Shown piece after piece: positions 47,096 through 56,096 of a stretch of DNA of 64,000 nt. The translations under genes and the position numbers were made by a program. Position 1 is the first letter of the stretch; each line of letters opens with the position of its first letter. The notes under the pieces are model-generated. The model was not told the origin of the DNA, ran no database searches, and worked only from the letters and a program-made list of their open reading frames with translations. Source of the DNA: CAZYQW01 sp964649825 (GTDB taxonomy: Bacteria > Planctomycetota > B15-G4 > JADJEK01); NCBI GenBank assembly GCA_964649825.1, contig CAZYQW010000038.1, forward strand, positions 1-64,000, given 5' to 3'.

Positions 47096-49486
47096 CTAAG
47101 CTCTCACCGCACCGCCCGCCTCTTCGATGACGCGCTTCACCGCGGCGAGCTGGGGCATGACCTCATGGTCGTTCAGCGTCCGATCGGCGGCCTGGAACGA
47201 GAGCCGCAACGTGAGACTTCGCTCGCCTTTCGTCATTCCCGCCACGTACTCGTCAACGAGATCGACGGAAACGAGGTCCGCGGCGCACGTGAAGAGGCGA
47301 TCTCGAACGTCCGCGTACCTCAGGTCGAACGGAGCGACGAACGAGATGTCGATGCGCGCGGGGGGGAACTTCGATGGCGGCGAGTACCGACGTGGAGCGG
47401 CGTCCCCCGCGACGATGCGGGAAAGGTCGAGCTCGAAAATCGCCACCTCCCCCTGCCATCCGAAGCGATCGGCGACATCGGGATGAACTTGAGCAAGCAA
47501 GCCCACGCTTTGATCGCCGACCGAGACCCCGGCCGCGCGACCCGGATGAGCCCACGCGGGCGGTGACTCGGCGTCGCGCCACCCGAACGAGCGTTCAAGT
47601 CGCAAGGCAACGTCGTCGAGCGCTCCGCGCATTCGTCGCAGGACGCGTCCGGTTCCATCCTTCTTCGTGACGCGCTCGGCCCACGCTACCGTCAAGGTGT
47701 GGGGTTCATACGGCAGCTCGCCGTCGGTCCGGGGATGAAACACGCGCCCGCACTCGAACAGACGCACTTCCTCGACCCGTTTCACGTTTCGGTCGATGAA
47801 CTCGAGCATCCACGGGACCTGGGAGCGGCGTAATCGGTTCGCCGACGCTTGCAGCGGATTCAGCAGCCGCAGATACGGGGCGTCCTCCGAGCCTCCCGCG
47901 CGACTGAGGACGCCATCGTCGACGTACGGGTAGGACGCGACCTCCGCGAACCCGAGTCGGTCGGTGAGGAGGTCGACGAGCGACCGCCAGGCACGATTGG
48001 TAGGTTCCAGCTCGACCGGCCGACACGCGACGTACGGCAGCTCGTTCGGGATCGTTTCGTATCCGCCGATTCGGCCCACCTCCTCGATCAGGTCGTCCTC
48101 GATCGTCACGTCCCGGGTGGCTCGGAACGACGGCACGACGACGTCGAAGTCGTCCCCCACCGCGGAGACCGCGAAGCCGAGTCCCTCGAGGCGACGCGTC
48201 ACTTCCGCTCGACTCAGCTCGACACCCAGTTTCTCGACGACGCGACGCCGGCGCAGGCGCAGCGACACGGAGGGTTGCTTCGCGACTCCGCGCGACGCGA
48301 ACGTCGCATCGATCCGCACGTCCGGCGCGACGGCCCGCATCACGCGTGCAAAACGACGGAGACCTCGTTCCGCGAGGGCCGGATCGAGGAATTTCTCGAA
48401 TCGCGCCAACGCGTCGGTTCGAAGCGACAGCGCGCTCGACGTCCGGCGCACGGAGATCGGCTCGAACCAAGCGGCCTCGAGAATCACATGCTCCGTCGCC
48501 TCGGTCACGCCCGAGTCGGCTCCTCCGATGATCCCCCCGATCGCGATCGCGCGCGCACCATCCGCGATCATGCACGCATCCGCCGGAAGGGTTCGTTGCT
48601 CGCCGTCGAGTGTCAGGAGCATCTCGCGGGCGAACGCGCGGCGGACTCGAATCACGCCACCCGCCACATGCCGCGCGTCGAAGGGATGCGTCGGCTGCCC
48701 GAGGTCGAGCATCACGTAGTTCGACACGTCGACCGCAAGCGAACGCGGCCGTAGCCCGCAGTAGGCGAGTCGACGCTTGATCCATCCCGGGGAAGGCCCA
48801 CCAAGCCGGCCGTGGCAGCCGAGCGCGTGATACCGGCCGCACAGGTCCTCGGCCTCGATCCGGACATCGACCGGCCCATCGCCGGCGGCGAGCGACTCAT
48901 CGAGCGAAGCGGGGATGAGTGGGAGGTCGTAGATTGCCGCGAGCTCGCGCGCGAACCCCTCGTGACCCCACAAGTCCGGACGGTGCGTCACCGACTTGTT
49001 GTCGATCTCGAAGAGAACGTCGGCGACGCCGCTTACCTCGCGGAACGGCCTTCCCACCTCGATCGTCTCCTCGAGGACCATGATTCCGTCGTGATCGTCG
49101 CCGAGACGAAGCTCGGTCTCCGAGCAGATCATCCCGTTCGACGTGATCCCACGGATCTTCGATCGCTTGATCTTGAAACCGCCGGGAAGCTCGGAGCCGA
49201 CCGTGGCAACCGCCACGATCTGGCCAGCGTCCACGTTGGGTGCCCCGCAGACGATCTCGATCGGATCGCCCTCACCGACGTCGACGATGCAGAGGCTCAG
49301 ACGATCCGCGTTCGGATGGCGTTGCCGCTCGAGGACCCTCCCGACCTTGACCGACTCCGAGAACTCGCCCCGCCGCTCGATCGCCTCGATCAGGGCGGTC
49401 CGCATCGTCAGGTCGTTACCGATCTGTTCGGGCGAACGGGCTCCGAGGGCCACGTAGTCCCCGAGCCACGAAAGGGAGATCCACAT
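47096..49486 (-). CDS. pheT: Phenylalanine--tRNA ligase beta subunit
   Basis: 796 residues, normal for the long bacterial beta subunit. The start MWISLSWLGDYVAL leads into the EMAP-type tRNA-binding domain (VGRVLERQRHPNADRLSLCIVDVG, IVCGAPNV). The B3/B4 editing domain (THRPDLWGHEGFAREL) follows, then B5 and the catalytic-like core, ending with an anticodon-binding FDX-ACB domain (SKFPPARIDISFVAP, SLTLRLSFQAADRTLNDHEV). It pairs with PheS to charge tRNA-Phe. It starts 27 bp after pheS and is the last gene of the aspS-to-pheT block. Confidence 0.96.
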   Translation of the reverse strand: MWISLSWLGDYVALGARSPEQIGNDLTMRTALIEAIERRGEFSESVKVGRVLERQRHPNADRLSLCIVDVGEGDPIEIVCGAPNVDAGQIVAVATVGSELPGGFKIKRSKIRGITSNGMICSETELRLGDDHDGIMVLEETIEVGRPFREVSGVADVLFEIDNKSVTHRPDLWGHEGFARELAAIYDLPLIPASLDESLAAGDGPVDVRIEAEDLCGRYHALGCHGRLGGPSPGWIKRRLAYCGLRPRSLAVDVSNYVMLDLGQPTHPFDARHVAGGVIRVRRAFAREMLLTLDGEQRTLPADACMIADGARAIAIGGIIGGADSGVTEATEHVILEAAWFEPISVRRTSSALSLRTDALARFEKFLDPALAERGLRRFARVMRAVAPDVRIDATFASRGVAKQPSVSLRLRRRRVVEKLGVELSRAEVTRRLEGLGFAVSAVGDDFDVVVPSFRATRDVTIEDDLIEEVGRIGGYETIPNELPYVACRPVELEPTNRAWRSLVDLLTDRLGFAEVASYPYVDDGVLSRAGGSEDAPYLRLLNPLQASANRLRRSQVPWMLEFIDRNVKRVEEVRLFECGRVFHPRTDGELPYEPHTLTVAWAERVTKKDGTGRVLRRMRGALDDVALRLERSFGWRDAESPPAWAHPGRAAGVSVGDQSVGLLAQVHPDVADRFGWQGEVAIFELDLSRIVAGDAAPRRYSPPSKFPPARIDISFVAPFDLRYADVRDRLFTCAADLVSVDLVDEYVAGMTKGERSLTLRLSFQAADRTLNDHEVMPQLAAVKRVIEEAGGAVRA

Positions 49487-49513
49487 CGGGCCGCCCCTCC
49501 AGAGTTAGGCGCG

Positions 49514-50548
49514 TCAGAACTGTTCGAAGAATCGCAAGGCGCCGGCGTGGAAGTGCCGGATGTCCTCGATCGAATGGCGCATCATCGCGAGCCGCTCGAC
49601 GCCGACGCCGAACGCGAAACCGGAGTACCGTTCCGGATCGGCGCCACCCGCCGCGAGCACGCGCGGATGGACCATGCCGCAGCCGAGCAGCTCGATCCAA
49701 CCGGTTCCCTTGCAGACCGAGCAGCCGGCGCCGGCGCAAAGGGCGCACTTGAAATCGAGCTCGAATCCGGGCTCGACGAACGGGAAGTAGTGCGGGCGGA
49801 GCCGGACTTCGACGTCGCGGCCGAACAACCGGCCGAGGAACGCCGCCATGGTGCCCTTCAGATGGGCCACCGACACGCCCACGTCGACGAGCAACCCTTC
49901 GACCTGGTGGAACGTGCTCTCGTGACTCGCGTCGAGAGTCTCGTTTCGATAGACGCGTCCGGGAACGATCGTCCGAAGCGGCACGCCGAAGCGCTCCATT
50001 GCGCGCACCTGCATCGGCGACGTGTGCGTGCGGAGAACCCAGTGACGATCCGGACCGGCATCGACCCAGAACGTGTCCTGCATGTCCCGCGCTGGGTGAT
50101 AGCTCGGGATGTTGAGCGCCTCGAAGTTGTAGTGCTCGGTCTCGACCTCGGGACCATCGACCACCAGGAAGCCCATCGAGACGAAAATGTCCTCGATCTC
50201 GCGACGCATCGCGAGTACCGGGTGGCGATGGCCGAGCGGAGGTCGTGGTCCCGGTGTCGTCGGATCGAAGTCACGCATGCCGCCGAGTCGACCTGCGGCC
50301 AACTCGCGGCGGCGCTCCTCGATGCGATCCGTCACCTCGCGTTTCCGCTCATTCGCGAGCTGGCCGAAGCGACCTCGCTCCTCGGGCGGAAGGCTGCCGA
50401 TCTGACGCAGCAAACTCGTCAGCGTTCCCTTTCGACCGAGGTGGGCGGTCTGAACGTCGTCCAGCGCGTCGAGCGAGTCCGCTCCTGCCAACGCGGTGAG
50501 GGCTTCTTGAAGCGCTCGATCCAACGCCAGATGGAGGTCGGAGGTCAC
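49514..50548 (-). CDS. pheS: Phenylalanine--tRNA ligase alpha subunit
   Basis: 344 residues. Class II core with motif 2 (PGRVYRNETLDASHESTFHQVEG) and motif 3 (GFAFGVGVERLAMMRHSIEDIRHF). An N-terminal coiled coil binds tRNA. Between them is CALCAGAGCSVCKGTGW, a four-cysteine insertion resembling a zinc knuckle that is absent from E. coli PheS but found in some bacterial lineages. The GTG start at 50548 overlaps the rplT stop (GTGA), and a longer ATG reading adds only Arg-rich sequence, so GTG is chosen. It is co-transcribed with rplT and pheT. Confidence 0.95.
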   Translation of the reverse strand: MTSDLHLALDRALQEALTALAGADSLDALDDVQTAHLGRKGTLTSLLRQIGSLPPEERGRFGQLANERKREVTDRIEERRRELAAGRLGGMRDFDPTTPGPRPPLGHRHPVLAMRREIEDIFVSMGFLVVDGPEVETEHYNFEALNIPSYHPARDMQDTFWVDAGPDRHWVLRTHTSPMQVRAMERFGVPLRTIVPGRVYRNETLDASHESTFHQVEGLLVDVGVSVAHLKGTMAAFLGRLFGRDVEVRLRPHYFPFVEPGFELDFKCALCAGAGCSVCKGTGWIELLGCGMVHPRVLAAGGADPERYSGFAFGVGVERLAMMRHSIEDIRHFHAGALRFFEQF

Positions 50549-50904
50549 GACCCGAGGGCGTTCTTCGCGTGCTCGCACACGGCGTCGAAGCCGGCGGCGT
50601 CGTGGATCGCAAGTTCCGAGAGCTGCTTGCGATCGAGCGCGATTCCCGCCTTGCTGAGGCCATGGATCAACTCGCCGTAGCGCATGCCGCGCGCACGCGC
50701 GGCGGCGTTCACGCGGATGATCCAGAGGCTTCGCATCTCACGCTTGCGGCGCCGGCGATCGCGGTACGCGTAGCGTCCGGCTCGAAGCACAGCGACCTTC
50801 GCGGTGCGGTAGAGCTTGCTGCGTCCACCGCGGTATCCCTTGGCCGCCTTCATCACGCGCTTGTGGCGCGCGAGCTTGGCGGGACCGTTCTTGGTACGAA
50901 CCAT
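50545..50904 (-). CDS. rplT: 50S ribosomal protein L20
   Basis: 119 residues, full length. It is an RNA-binding protein of the large subunit needed for early assembly, and in E. coli it represses its own operon. The Arg/Lys-rich start MVRTKNGPAKLARHKRVMKAAKGYRGGRSKLYRTAK and the globular C-terminal part (LWIIRVNAAARARGMRYGELIHGLSKAGIALDRKQLSELA) are typical. It lies 39 bp after rpmI, in the standard infC-rpmI-rplT order. Confidence 0.97.
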   Translation of the reverse strand: MVRTKNGPAKLARHKRVMKAAKGYRGGRSKLYRTAKVAVLRAGRYAYRDRRRRKREMRSLWIIRVNAAARARGMRYGELIHGLSKAGIALDRKQLSELAIHDAAGFDAVCEHAKNALGS

Positions 50905-50943
50905 GGTTCTTCGTCGTCCTGTTCTCGGAGCGTCTCGAAACTG

Positions 50944-51159
50944 TCAGCGACCGGGGGCGAGCAGGATCCGGTACGTGTCGGCGGTCGCGCCTTCCACGTA
51001 TCCCGGCTTGCGAAGGTGTCGCTTCCGGTTGCCCGACTTGTGCGACAGCAAATGTCCACGCCCTGCCTTCTGGCGCTTCACCTTGCCCGACTTCGTGAGG
51101 CGAAAGCGCTTCGCGAGCGCCTTCTTCGTCTTCGGTTTCACCTTGGTCTTCGTCGCCAT
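50944..51159 (-). CDS. rpmI: 50S ribosomal protein L35
   Basis: 71 residues of a small, very basic protein of the large subunit: KTKVKPKTKKALAKRFRLTKSGKVKRQKAGRGHLLSHKS and RHLRKPGYV match L35. Two ATG codons are adjacent (51162 and 51159). GAGG is only 2 nt from the first but 5 nt from the second, so the second is chosen. It lies 25 bp after infC. Confidence 0.95.
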   Translation of the reverse strand: MATKTKVKPKTKKALAKRFRLTKSGKVKRQKAGRGHLLSHKSGNRKRHLRKPGYVEGATADTYRILLAPGR

Positions 51160-51184
51160 CATGTCCTCTTGAGCTACGCTCGAG

Positions 51185-51700
51185 TCATTTTGAGTGTGTC
51201 AACAAGCAGGTCATCCGCTTGCCTTCCATCCGCGCCGGACGTTCGACCTTCGCGACGTCTCCGAGAGCTTCGATAATCCGATCCATCACACCACGACCGA
51301 CATCCTGGTGCGCCATCTCGCGACCGCGAAACAGCATGTTGAACTGCACCTTGTGGCCGGACTCCAGGAACTCTCGCGCTCGGTTCACCTTGAACTCGAG
51401 GTCGTGCTTGTCGATCTTCGGCCGGACTCGGATCTCCTTCAGCTGCGTGGCGTGCGACTTCTTCTTCGCGTCGTGCTCGCGCTTCTTTTGAAGGTACTTG
51501 AACTTCCCGTAATCCATGATCTTGCACACGGGAGGTCGAGCTTCGGGAGCCACTTCCACGAGGTCCAGGCCGGAATCATCGGCACGGCGGCGGGCTTCAT
51601 CGATCGCGACGACACCAAGCTGCTCGCCGTTCGCATCGATGAGGCGCACTTCGGGGATGCGAATCTGATGGTTGATCCGGTATTGATGAAGCTGAGCCGT
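51185..51700 (-). CDS. infC: Translation initiation factor IF-3 with putative ACG start
   Basis: 171 residues if started at ACG 51700. IF-3 binds the 30S subunit and checks the start codon. The two-domain protein is clear: VRLIDANGEQLGVV, PPVCKIMDYGKFKYLQKK, linker, then KEIRVRPKIDKHDLEFKVNRAREFLESGHKV and FRGREMAHQDVGRGV. The conserved start YRINHQIRIPEVRLID is encoded upstream of the nearest ordinary start (GTG 51649), so that GTG would cut off family sequence. Between 51649 and the frame's upstream end no ATG, GTG or TTG exists, but GGAGG (51708-51712) stands 7 nt before ACG 51700. E. coli infC uses AUU and autoregulates through it; a similar mechanism is inferred here. Confidence 0.9.
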   Translation of the reverse strand, partial: TAQLHQYRINHQIRIPEVRLIDANGEQLGVVAIDEARRRADDSGLDLVEVAPEARPPVCKIMDYGKFKYLQKKREHDAKKKSHATQLKEIRVRPKIDKHDLEFKVNRAREFLESGHKVQFNMLFRGREMAHQDVGRGVMDRIIEALGDVAKVERPARMEGKRMTCLLTHSK

Positions 51701-51740
51701 AGTTGATCCTCCATGTCCAAAACCCCCAGGCAGTCCGGCC

Positions 51741-51763
51741 GGCGCGGCGCGGCGCGGCGCGGC
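51741..51763. repeat. GGCGC microsatellite between thrS and infC
   Basis: Four perfect GGCGC units and a partial fifth lie in the 73-bp leader between the thrS stop and the infC start. On the minus strand it is followed by a weak hairpin and GGGGGTTTTGG, so a transcription attenuator is possible but not convincing. Confidence 0.6.
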
Positions 51764-51773
51764 TGACCAGGGG

Positions 51774-53726
51774 CTACTGCTTCTCTGCCACGATCTTGCG
51801 GATGACGGCCTGGAAACGGTCCAGGTCCATCTCCCCGAGATCTCCGTCGGTTCGATGCCGGACCGAAACTGTGCCTCGCTCCGATTCGCGGGCGCCGATT
51901 ATAAGCTGGTACCTCACCTTCGCAAGGGAGGCATCACGTACCTTGAGCCCCATCTTCTCGTTACGAACATCCGCCTGGGCGCGCAGCCCGGCCGCTCGAA
52001 GCTGAGCGCAGAGCTGTTCGGCGCGCGCCGATTGTGCGTCCGTAATCGAGACGACCCGGACCTGTTCCGGCGCCAGCCAGAGCGGCAGGTCGCCCGCCGT
52101 ATGTTCGATAAGCACCCCCAAGAATCGCTCGAGCGACCCGAGCATCGCGCGGTGGATCATGACCGGCCGCTCGTCCTTGTCGGCCGGAGTGGTGAAGCGA
52201 AGGTCGAACCGCTCCGGGAGCGAGAAGTCGAGCTGGCACGTGCCGAGCTGCCAGTAGCGCCTCAGCGCGTCGCGGACCGAGAAGTCGATCTTCGGTCCGT
52301 AGAACGCTCCTTCCCCGGGACTCACCTTGAACGGGACTCCCATCTTCTCCAGGGCGGACCGCAGCGACGCCTCGGCCCGGTTCCACACTTCGTCCGATCC
52401 GATCGACTTGGCAGGCCGCGTCGAGAGGTGCACCAGGACTTCGTCGCCGAACCCGAACGTCCGGTAGCACTCGAGGAGCATCTCCGTGACGGCGGTCACC
52501 TCCGATTCGATCTGGTCGGAGGTGCAGAAGATGTGGGCGTCGTCCTGCGCAAAGCTACGGACTCGGAAGAGCCCCGCGGTCACCCCGGACCGTTCGTACC
52601 GATGGAGCCGCCCGAAGTCGGCATAGCGGACCGGTAGATCGCGGTACGACTTCTTGCTGGTCGCGAAGATCAGGCAATGGGTGGGGCAGTTCATCGGCTT
52701 CACCGCCTCGGTCGGCTCGGCGAACTCCGGCTCCCCCTCCCCGCTCTCGTCGAACGTCGCGAAGAACATGCTCTCACGGTAGTTCTCGTAGTGCCCCGAG
52801 CGGTGCCAGAGGCCCACGTCGAGAACCTGAGGCGTGATCACCTCGTCGTAGCCGCGCGTCTTGTAGAGGTCGCGGACGTAGTCGATCAGCAGGTTGTAGA
52901 CCAACGCACCGCGCGGGTGAAAGAACGGCATCGCCGGCGCTTCCTCGTGGAACGAGAACAGGTCGAGGTCACGCCCGAGCCGGCGGTGGTCGCGCTTCTG
53001 CGCCTCCTCGAGCCGCGTAAGGTATGCCTCGAGATCGGCCGACTCGAACCACGCGGTGCCGTAGATCCGCTGGAGCTGCTCGCGCGTCTCGTCACCCCGC
53101 CAGTACGCACCCGCGACCTTCATGAGTCGAAACGCATGCCCGAGCTGGCCCGTCCGCATGACGTGCGGGCCCGAGCAAAGATCCGTGAAGTCGCCCTGCC
53201 GGTAGAAGCTGATCTCCTCGTCGTCCGGCAGGTCGGAGATGATCTCGCTCTTGAACCCCTGACCGTGTTCCGTTGCCCACGCCAACGCATCGTCGCGCGA
53301 CCGCACGAACCGCTCGATCGTCAGGTTCTCCTTCACGACTCGCCCCATCTCCTGTTCGACGCGGCTCAGGTCTTCCGGAGTGATCGCATGGTCGAGGAGC
53401 ACGTCGTAGTAGAACCCGTCCGCGACGGTCGGGCCGATCGCGAGGCTCGCGCCCGGAAAGACGCGCATCACCGCCTGCGCCATCGTGTGCGCCATGCTGT
53501 GGCGCAGCACCTCGAGCGCGAGCTCGTCCTTGGCGGTGAGGATTTGGATCGTTGCGTCGCCCCGCAGAGGCCGGCGGAGATCGTGAAGGACCCCGTCGAT
53601 CGTGATGCCGATCGCGTCCTTCGCCAGACGCTTTCCGATCGACTCGGCCAGTTCGAACCCCGTCGTACCGGCGGCCACCTCGCGGATCGAGCCGTCGGGC
53701 AGCGTGATGCGGATCGTGTCGCTCAT
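51774..53726 (-). CDS. thrS: Threonine--tRNA ligase
   Basis: 650 residues with the full domain set: N-terminal TGS domain (IRITLPDGSIREVAAG), editing domain (RHSMAHTMAQAV with the HxxxH-type site, GFYYDV, later FTDLCSGPHV), class II catalytic core with CPTHCLIF supplying a zinc cysteine and motif 2 RVRSFAQDDAHIFC, then an anticodon-binding domain (QVRVVSITDAQSARAEQL). ATG 53726 opens the TGS domain and overlaps the aspS stop (ATGA). The gene is followed by infC after 73 bp. No T-box leader is seen, as expected for an internal operon gene. Confidence 0.97.
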   Translation of the reverse strand: MSDTIRITLPDGSIREVAAGTTGFELAESIGKRLAKDAIGITIDGVLHDLRRPLRGDATIQILTAKDELALEVLRHSMAHTMAQAVMRVFPGASLAIGPTVADGFYYDVLLDHAITPEDLSRVEQEMGRVVKENLTIERFVRSRDDALAWATEHGQGFKSEIISDLPDDEEISFYRQGDFTDLCSGPHVMRTGQLGHAFRLMKVAGAYWRGDETREQLQRIYGTAWFESADLEAYLTRLEEAQKRDHRRLGRDLDLFSFHEEAPAMPFFHPRGALVYNLLIDYVRDLYKTRGYDEVITPQVLDVGLWHRSGHYENYRESMFFATFDESGEGEPEFAEPTEAVKPMNCPTHCLIFATSKKSYRDLPVRYADFGRLHRYERSGVTAGLFRVRSFAQDDAHIFCTSDQIESEVTAVTEMLLECYRTFGFGDEVLVHLSTRPAKSIGSDEVWNRAEASLRSALEKMGVPFKVSPGEGAFYGPKIDFSVRDALRRYWQLGTCQLDFSLPERFDLRFTTPADKDERPVMIHRAMLGSLERFLGVLIEHTAGDLPLWLAPEQVRVVSITDAQSARAEQLCAQLRAAGLRAQADVRNEKMGLKVRDASLAKVRYQLIIGARESERGTVSVRHRTDGDLGEMDLDRFQAVIRKIVAEKQ

Positions 53727-55543
53727 GATGGGATCTTGCCTTCTGAGTCCACGCCGGACGCCGGCGCCGTCGTTTTCAATCCGAGCTCGTCCAACGTGGC
53801 TTGCGGGACTTCGGTCGGCGAGCCGGTCATCAGACAACTGGCCGACGCCGTCTTGGGGAACGCGACGAGGTCGCGGATGTTCGACCGGCCAAGCAGGAGC
53901 GCGAGAAGCCGTTCGAGGCCAAGCGCGATCCCGGCGTGCGGCGGTGCACCGTAGTCGAATGCCTCGAGGAAGAAGCCGAACTTGCGCTTCGCCTCCTCGG
54001 CCTCGATGCCCAGGCTCTCGAACACCCGTTGCTGCACGTCCCGCCGGTGGATCCGCACGGAGCCGCTGCCGAGCTCCCAACCGTTCAACACGAGGTCATA
54101 CGCTCGCGCCTTGACGACGCCGGGGTCTTTGACGAGCTGCCCTTCGTACTCCTCGAGCGGCGTCGTGAACGGGTGGTGCGCCGTCACGTAGCGCCCTTCG
54201 TCCTCGCTCCATTCGAACATCGGGAAGTCGGTGATCCATGCGAAGCAGAGTCGTCCGTCCTTCGGAATCAGGTCGAGTCGACGCGCAAGCTCGTTGCGGA
54301 GCTCGCCGAGGCTGCGGCGCACGACGCCCGGCTTGTCCGCCACGACGAGCAGCAGGTCGCCCGGGCCGAAGCCGCAGGCGTCGTGGAGCGCCTGTCGACG
54401 CCCGCCGTCGACGAATTTCGCCAAGGGCCCCGCGAGCTCGCCGTTGGCATCGGACTTCAAGAACGCGAGCCCCTTCGCGCCGAAGCCGGCGACGAACTGC
54501 GTCAGTGCATCGATTTCCTTGCGGGACAGCCTTTCCGCGCCGCCGTCGATGCACAACCCACGGACCAGTCCGCCCTGGTCGAGCACGCCGTCGATCACCT
54601 TGAAGCCCGCGCCGCCGAGCGCCCCCGCCAGATCCCTGATCTCGAGGCCAAACCGCAGGTCGGGCTTGTCGAGTCCGAAGCGGTCCATCGCGTCCGCGTG
54701 CGTCAGGCGTGGAAACGGCACCTCGATCGTGCGACCGAAACACTGCGCGATCGACTCGACGAGCACGCGCTCGACGACGGCTTGGACCTCGACCTCCTCT
54801 CCGAACGACAGCTCGAGGTCGAGCTGCGTGAACTCGGGCTGACGATCGGCGCGAAGATCCTCGTCGCGCAGACACCGCGCGATCTGGAAGTAGCGGTCCA
54901 TGCCCCCGATCATGATCAACTGCTTGTACACCTGCGGCGACTGCGGCAGGGCGTAGAACTTCCCGGCGTGGATTCGGCTCGGCACGACGTACTCACGCGA
55001 ACCCTCGGGGGTGAGCCGCGTCAACATCGGTGTCTCGACCTCGACGAACTCCTGCGCGGTCAAGCTGTAGCGGATCGCGAGGAAGAACCGATTGCGCAGC
55101 AGCAACGCGTCGCGCAGCGCGGGGCGGCGGAGGTCGAGGTACCGATAGCGCAGCCGGATCTCATCAGACACGTCCACCTGGTCCGAGATCACGAACGGCG
55201 GCGTCTTCGACGGGTTGAGGATGTCGAGGCTGCTCACGACGACTTCGACCTCACCGGTCCGCCGATCGGGATTCACCGTGTCCGCCGGCCGTTTCCTCAC
55301 CGTGCCGCCGACCGCCACGACGAACTCGGAGCGGAGCTCCTGCGTCCGCGCCAGCAGCTCGGGCCCGACCTCGTCCGGGTCGACCACGACCTGGGTCTTC
55401 CCGTAACGGTCGCGGACTTCGAGGAACAGGAGTCCGCCGAGGTCCCGCACAGCATGGACCCATCCGTTCAGCACGACGCTCTTTCCCGCGTCTTCCGCGC
55501 GGAGCTCTCCACAGGTCACGGTTCGCTTGGGAAACGCCGCCAC
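53723..55543 (-). CDS. aspS: Aspartate--tRNA ligase, bacterial type
   Basis: 606 residues with the bacterial GAD insertion. The OB-fold anticodon-binding domain begins RTVTCGELRAEDAGKSVVLNGWVHAVRDLGGLLFLEVRDRYG. Class II motif 2 is YFQIARCLRDEDLRADRQPEFTQLDLELSF, and motif 3 is GIALGLERLLALLLG. The insertion domain lies between LAFLKSDANGELAGPL and FAWITDFPMFEW. It may also charge tRNA-Asn if no AsnRS exists; the window cannot decide. GTG start with a GGGGGCG ribosome-site candidate. It lies 102 bp after atpC and could be co-transcribed with the ATP synthase genes. Confidence 0.96.
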   Translation of the reverse strand: MAAFPKRTVTCGELRAEDAGKSVVLNGWVHAVRDLGGLLFLEVRDRYGKTQVVVDPDEVGPELLARTQELRSEFVVAVGGTVRKRPADTVNPDRRTGEVEVVVSSLDILNPSKTPPFVISDQVDVSDEIRLRYRYLDLRRPALRDALLLRNRFFLAIRYSLTAQEFVEVETPMLTRLTPEGSREYVVPSRIHAGKFYALPQSPQVYKQLIMIGGMDRYFQIARCLRDEDLRADRQPEFTQLDLELSFGEEVEVQAVVERVLVESIAQCFGRTIEVPFPRLTHADAMDRFGLDKPDLRFGLEIRDLAGALGGAGFKVIDGVLDQGGLVRGLCIDGGAERLSRKEIDALTQFVAGFGAKGLAFLKSDANGELAGPLAKFVDGGRRQALHDACGFGPGDLLLVVADKPGVVRRSLGELRNELARRLDLIPKDGRLCFAWITDFPMFEWSEDEGRYVTAHHPFTTPLEEYEGQLVKDPGVVKARAYDLVLNGWELGSGSVRIHRRDVQQRVFESLGIEAEEAKRKFGFFLEAFDYGAPPHAGIALGLERLLALLLGRSNIRDLVAFPKTASASCLMTGSPTEVPQATLDELGLKTTAPASGVDSEGKIPS

Positions 55544-55645
55544 GATCGCCCCCGGTTCACATTGCGTTCAAACAACGGCGCGACGGACGCGCATCTCGCG
55601 CGCCCGCCGCGTCACGAATCCACACGCGCCGACGTGACCGTCGGC

Positions 55646-56083
55646 TTACGACGCGCCCGTTGCCTTGAGGCGAGCCATCGCCCGCCGCAACGCGGCTTCG
55701 GCTCGCGCAAAGTCGACGTCCGTTCCCGAACCTCGACGCGCGAGACGATCGCGAGCACGCTGCCGCGCCGATCGAGCTCGCTCGACGTCGATCTCCTCCG
55801 GACGCTCGGCGGAGTCGACGAGCACGCGCACGTGATTGTCGACGACCTCGAGGAAACCCTCGCCGGTCGCCAGCCGCCGCCGTTCGCCGTCGGCCATCGT
55901 GATCTCGAGGACATCCGGCGCGAGCGGGGTCACCAACGGCGCGTGATTGTACAGAACGCCGAGTTTCCCGTCTTCGCCCGATGCCACGATCGCGCGCGCC
56001 TGCATGTCGTAGAGCACGCCCTCCGGCGAGATCACCTCGAGCCGAAAGGTCCGCGCGCCGGTCGTCGTCGTGCTTTCCGCCAT
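55646..56083 (-). CDS. atpC: ATP synthase epsilon subunit
   Basis: 145 residues. The beta-sandwich domain is evident (FRLEVISPEGVLYDMQARAIVASGEDGKLGVLYNHAPLVTPL, GFLEVVDNHVRVLVDSAERPEEID) with the C-terminal helices (ERARSARQRARDRL, ARAEAALRRAMARLKATG). It couples the rotor stalk and inhibits ATP hydrolysis. It is the last gene of the atp operon, 13 bp after atpD. Confidence 0.94.
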   Translation of the reverse strand: MAESTTTTGARTFRLEVISPEGVLYDMQARAIVASGEDGKLGVLYNHAPLVTPLAPDVLEITMADGERRRLATGEGFLEVVDNHVRVLVDSAERPEEIDVERARSARQRARDRLARRGSGTDVDFARAEAALRRAMARLKATGAS

Positions 56084-56096
56084 CTTCTTCGGTCGC

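Noticed and set aside
51701..55645. T-box riboswitch before aspS, thrS or pheS
   Set aside because: No T-box-like core or specifier stem is visible; the gaps between these genes are too short, and the atpC-aspS gap lacks the motif.
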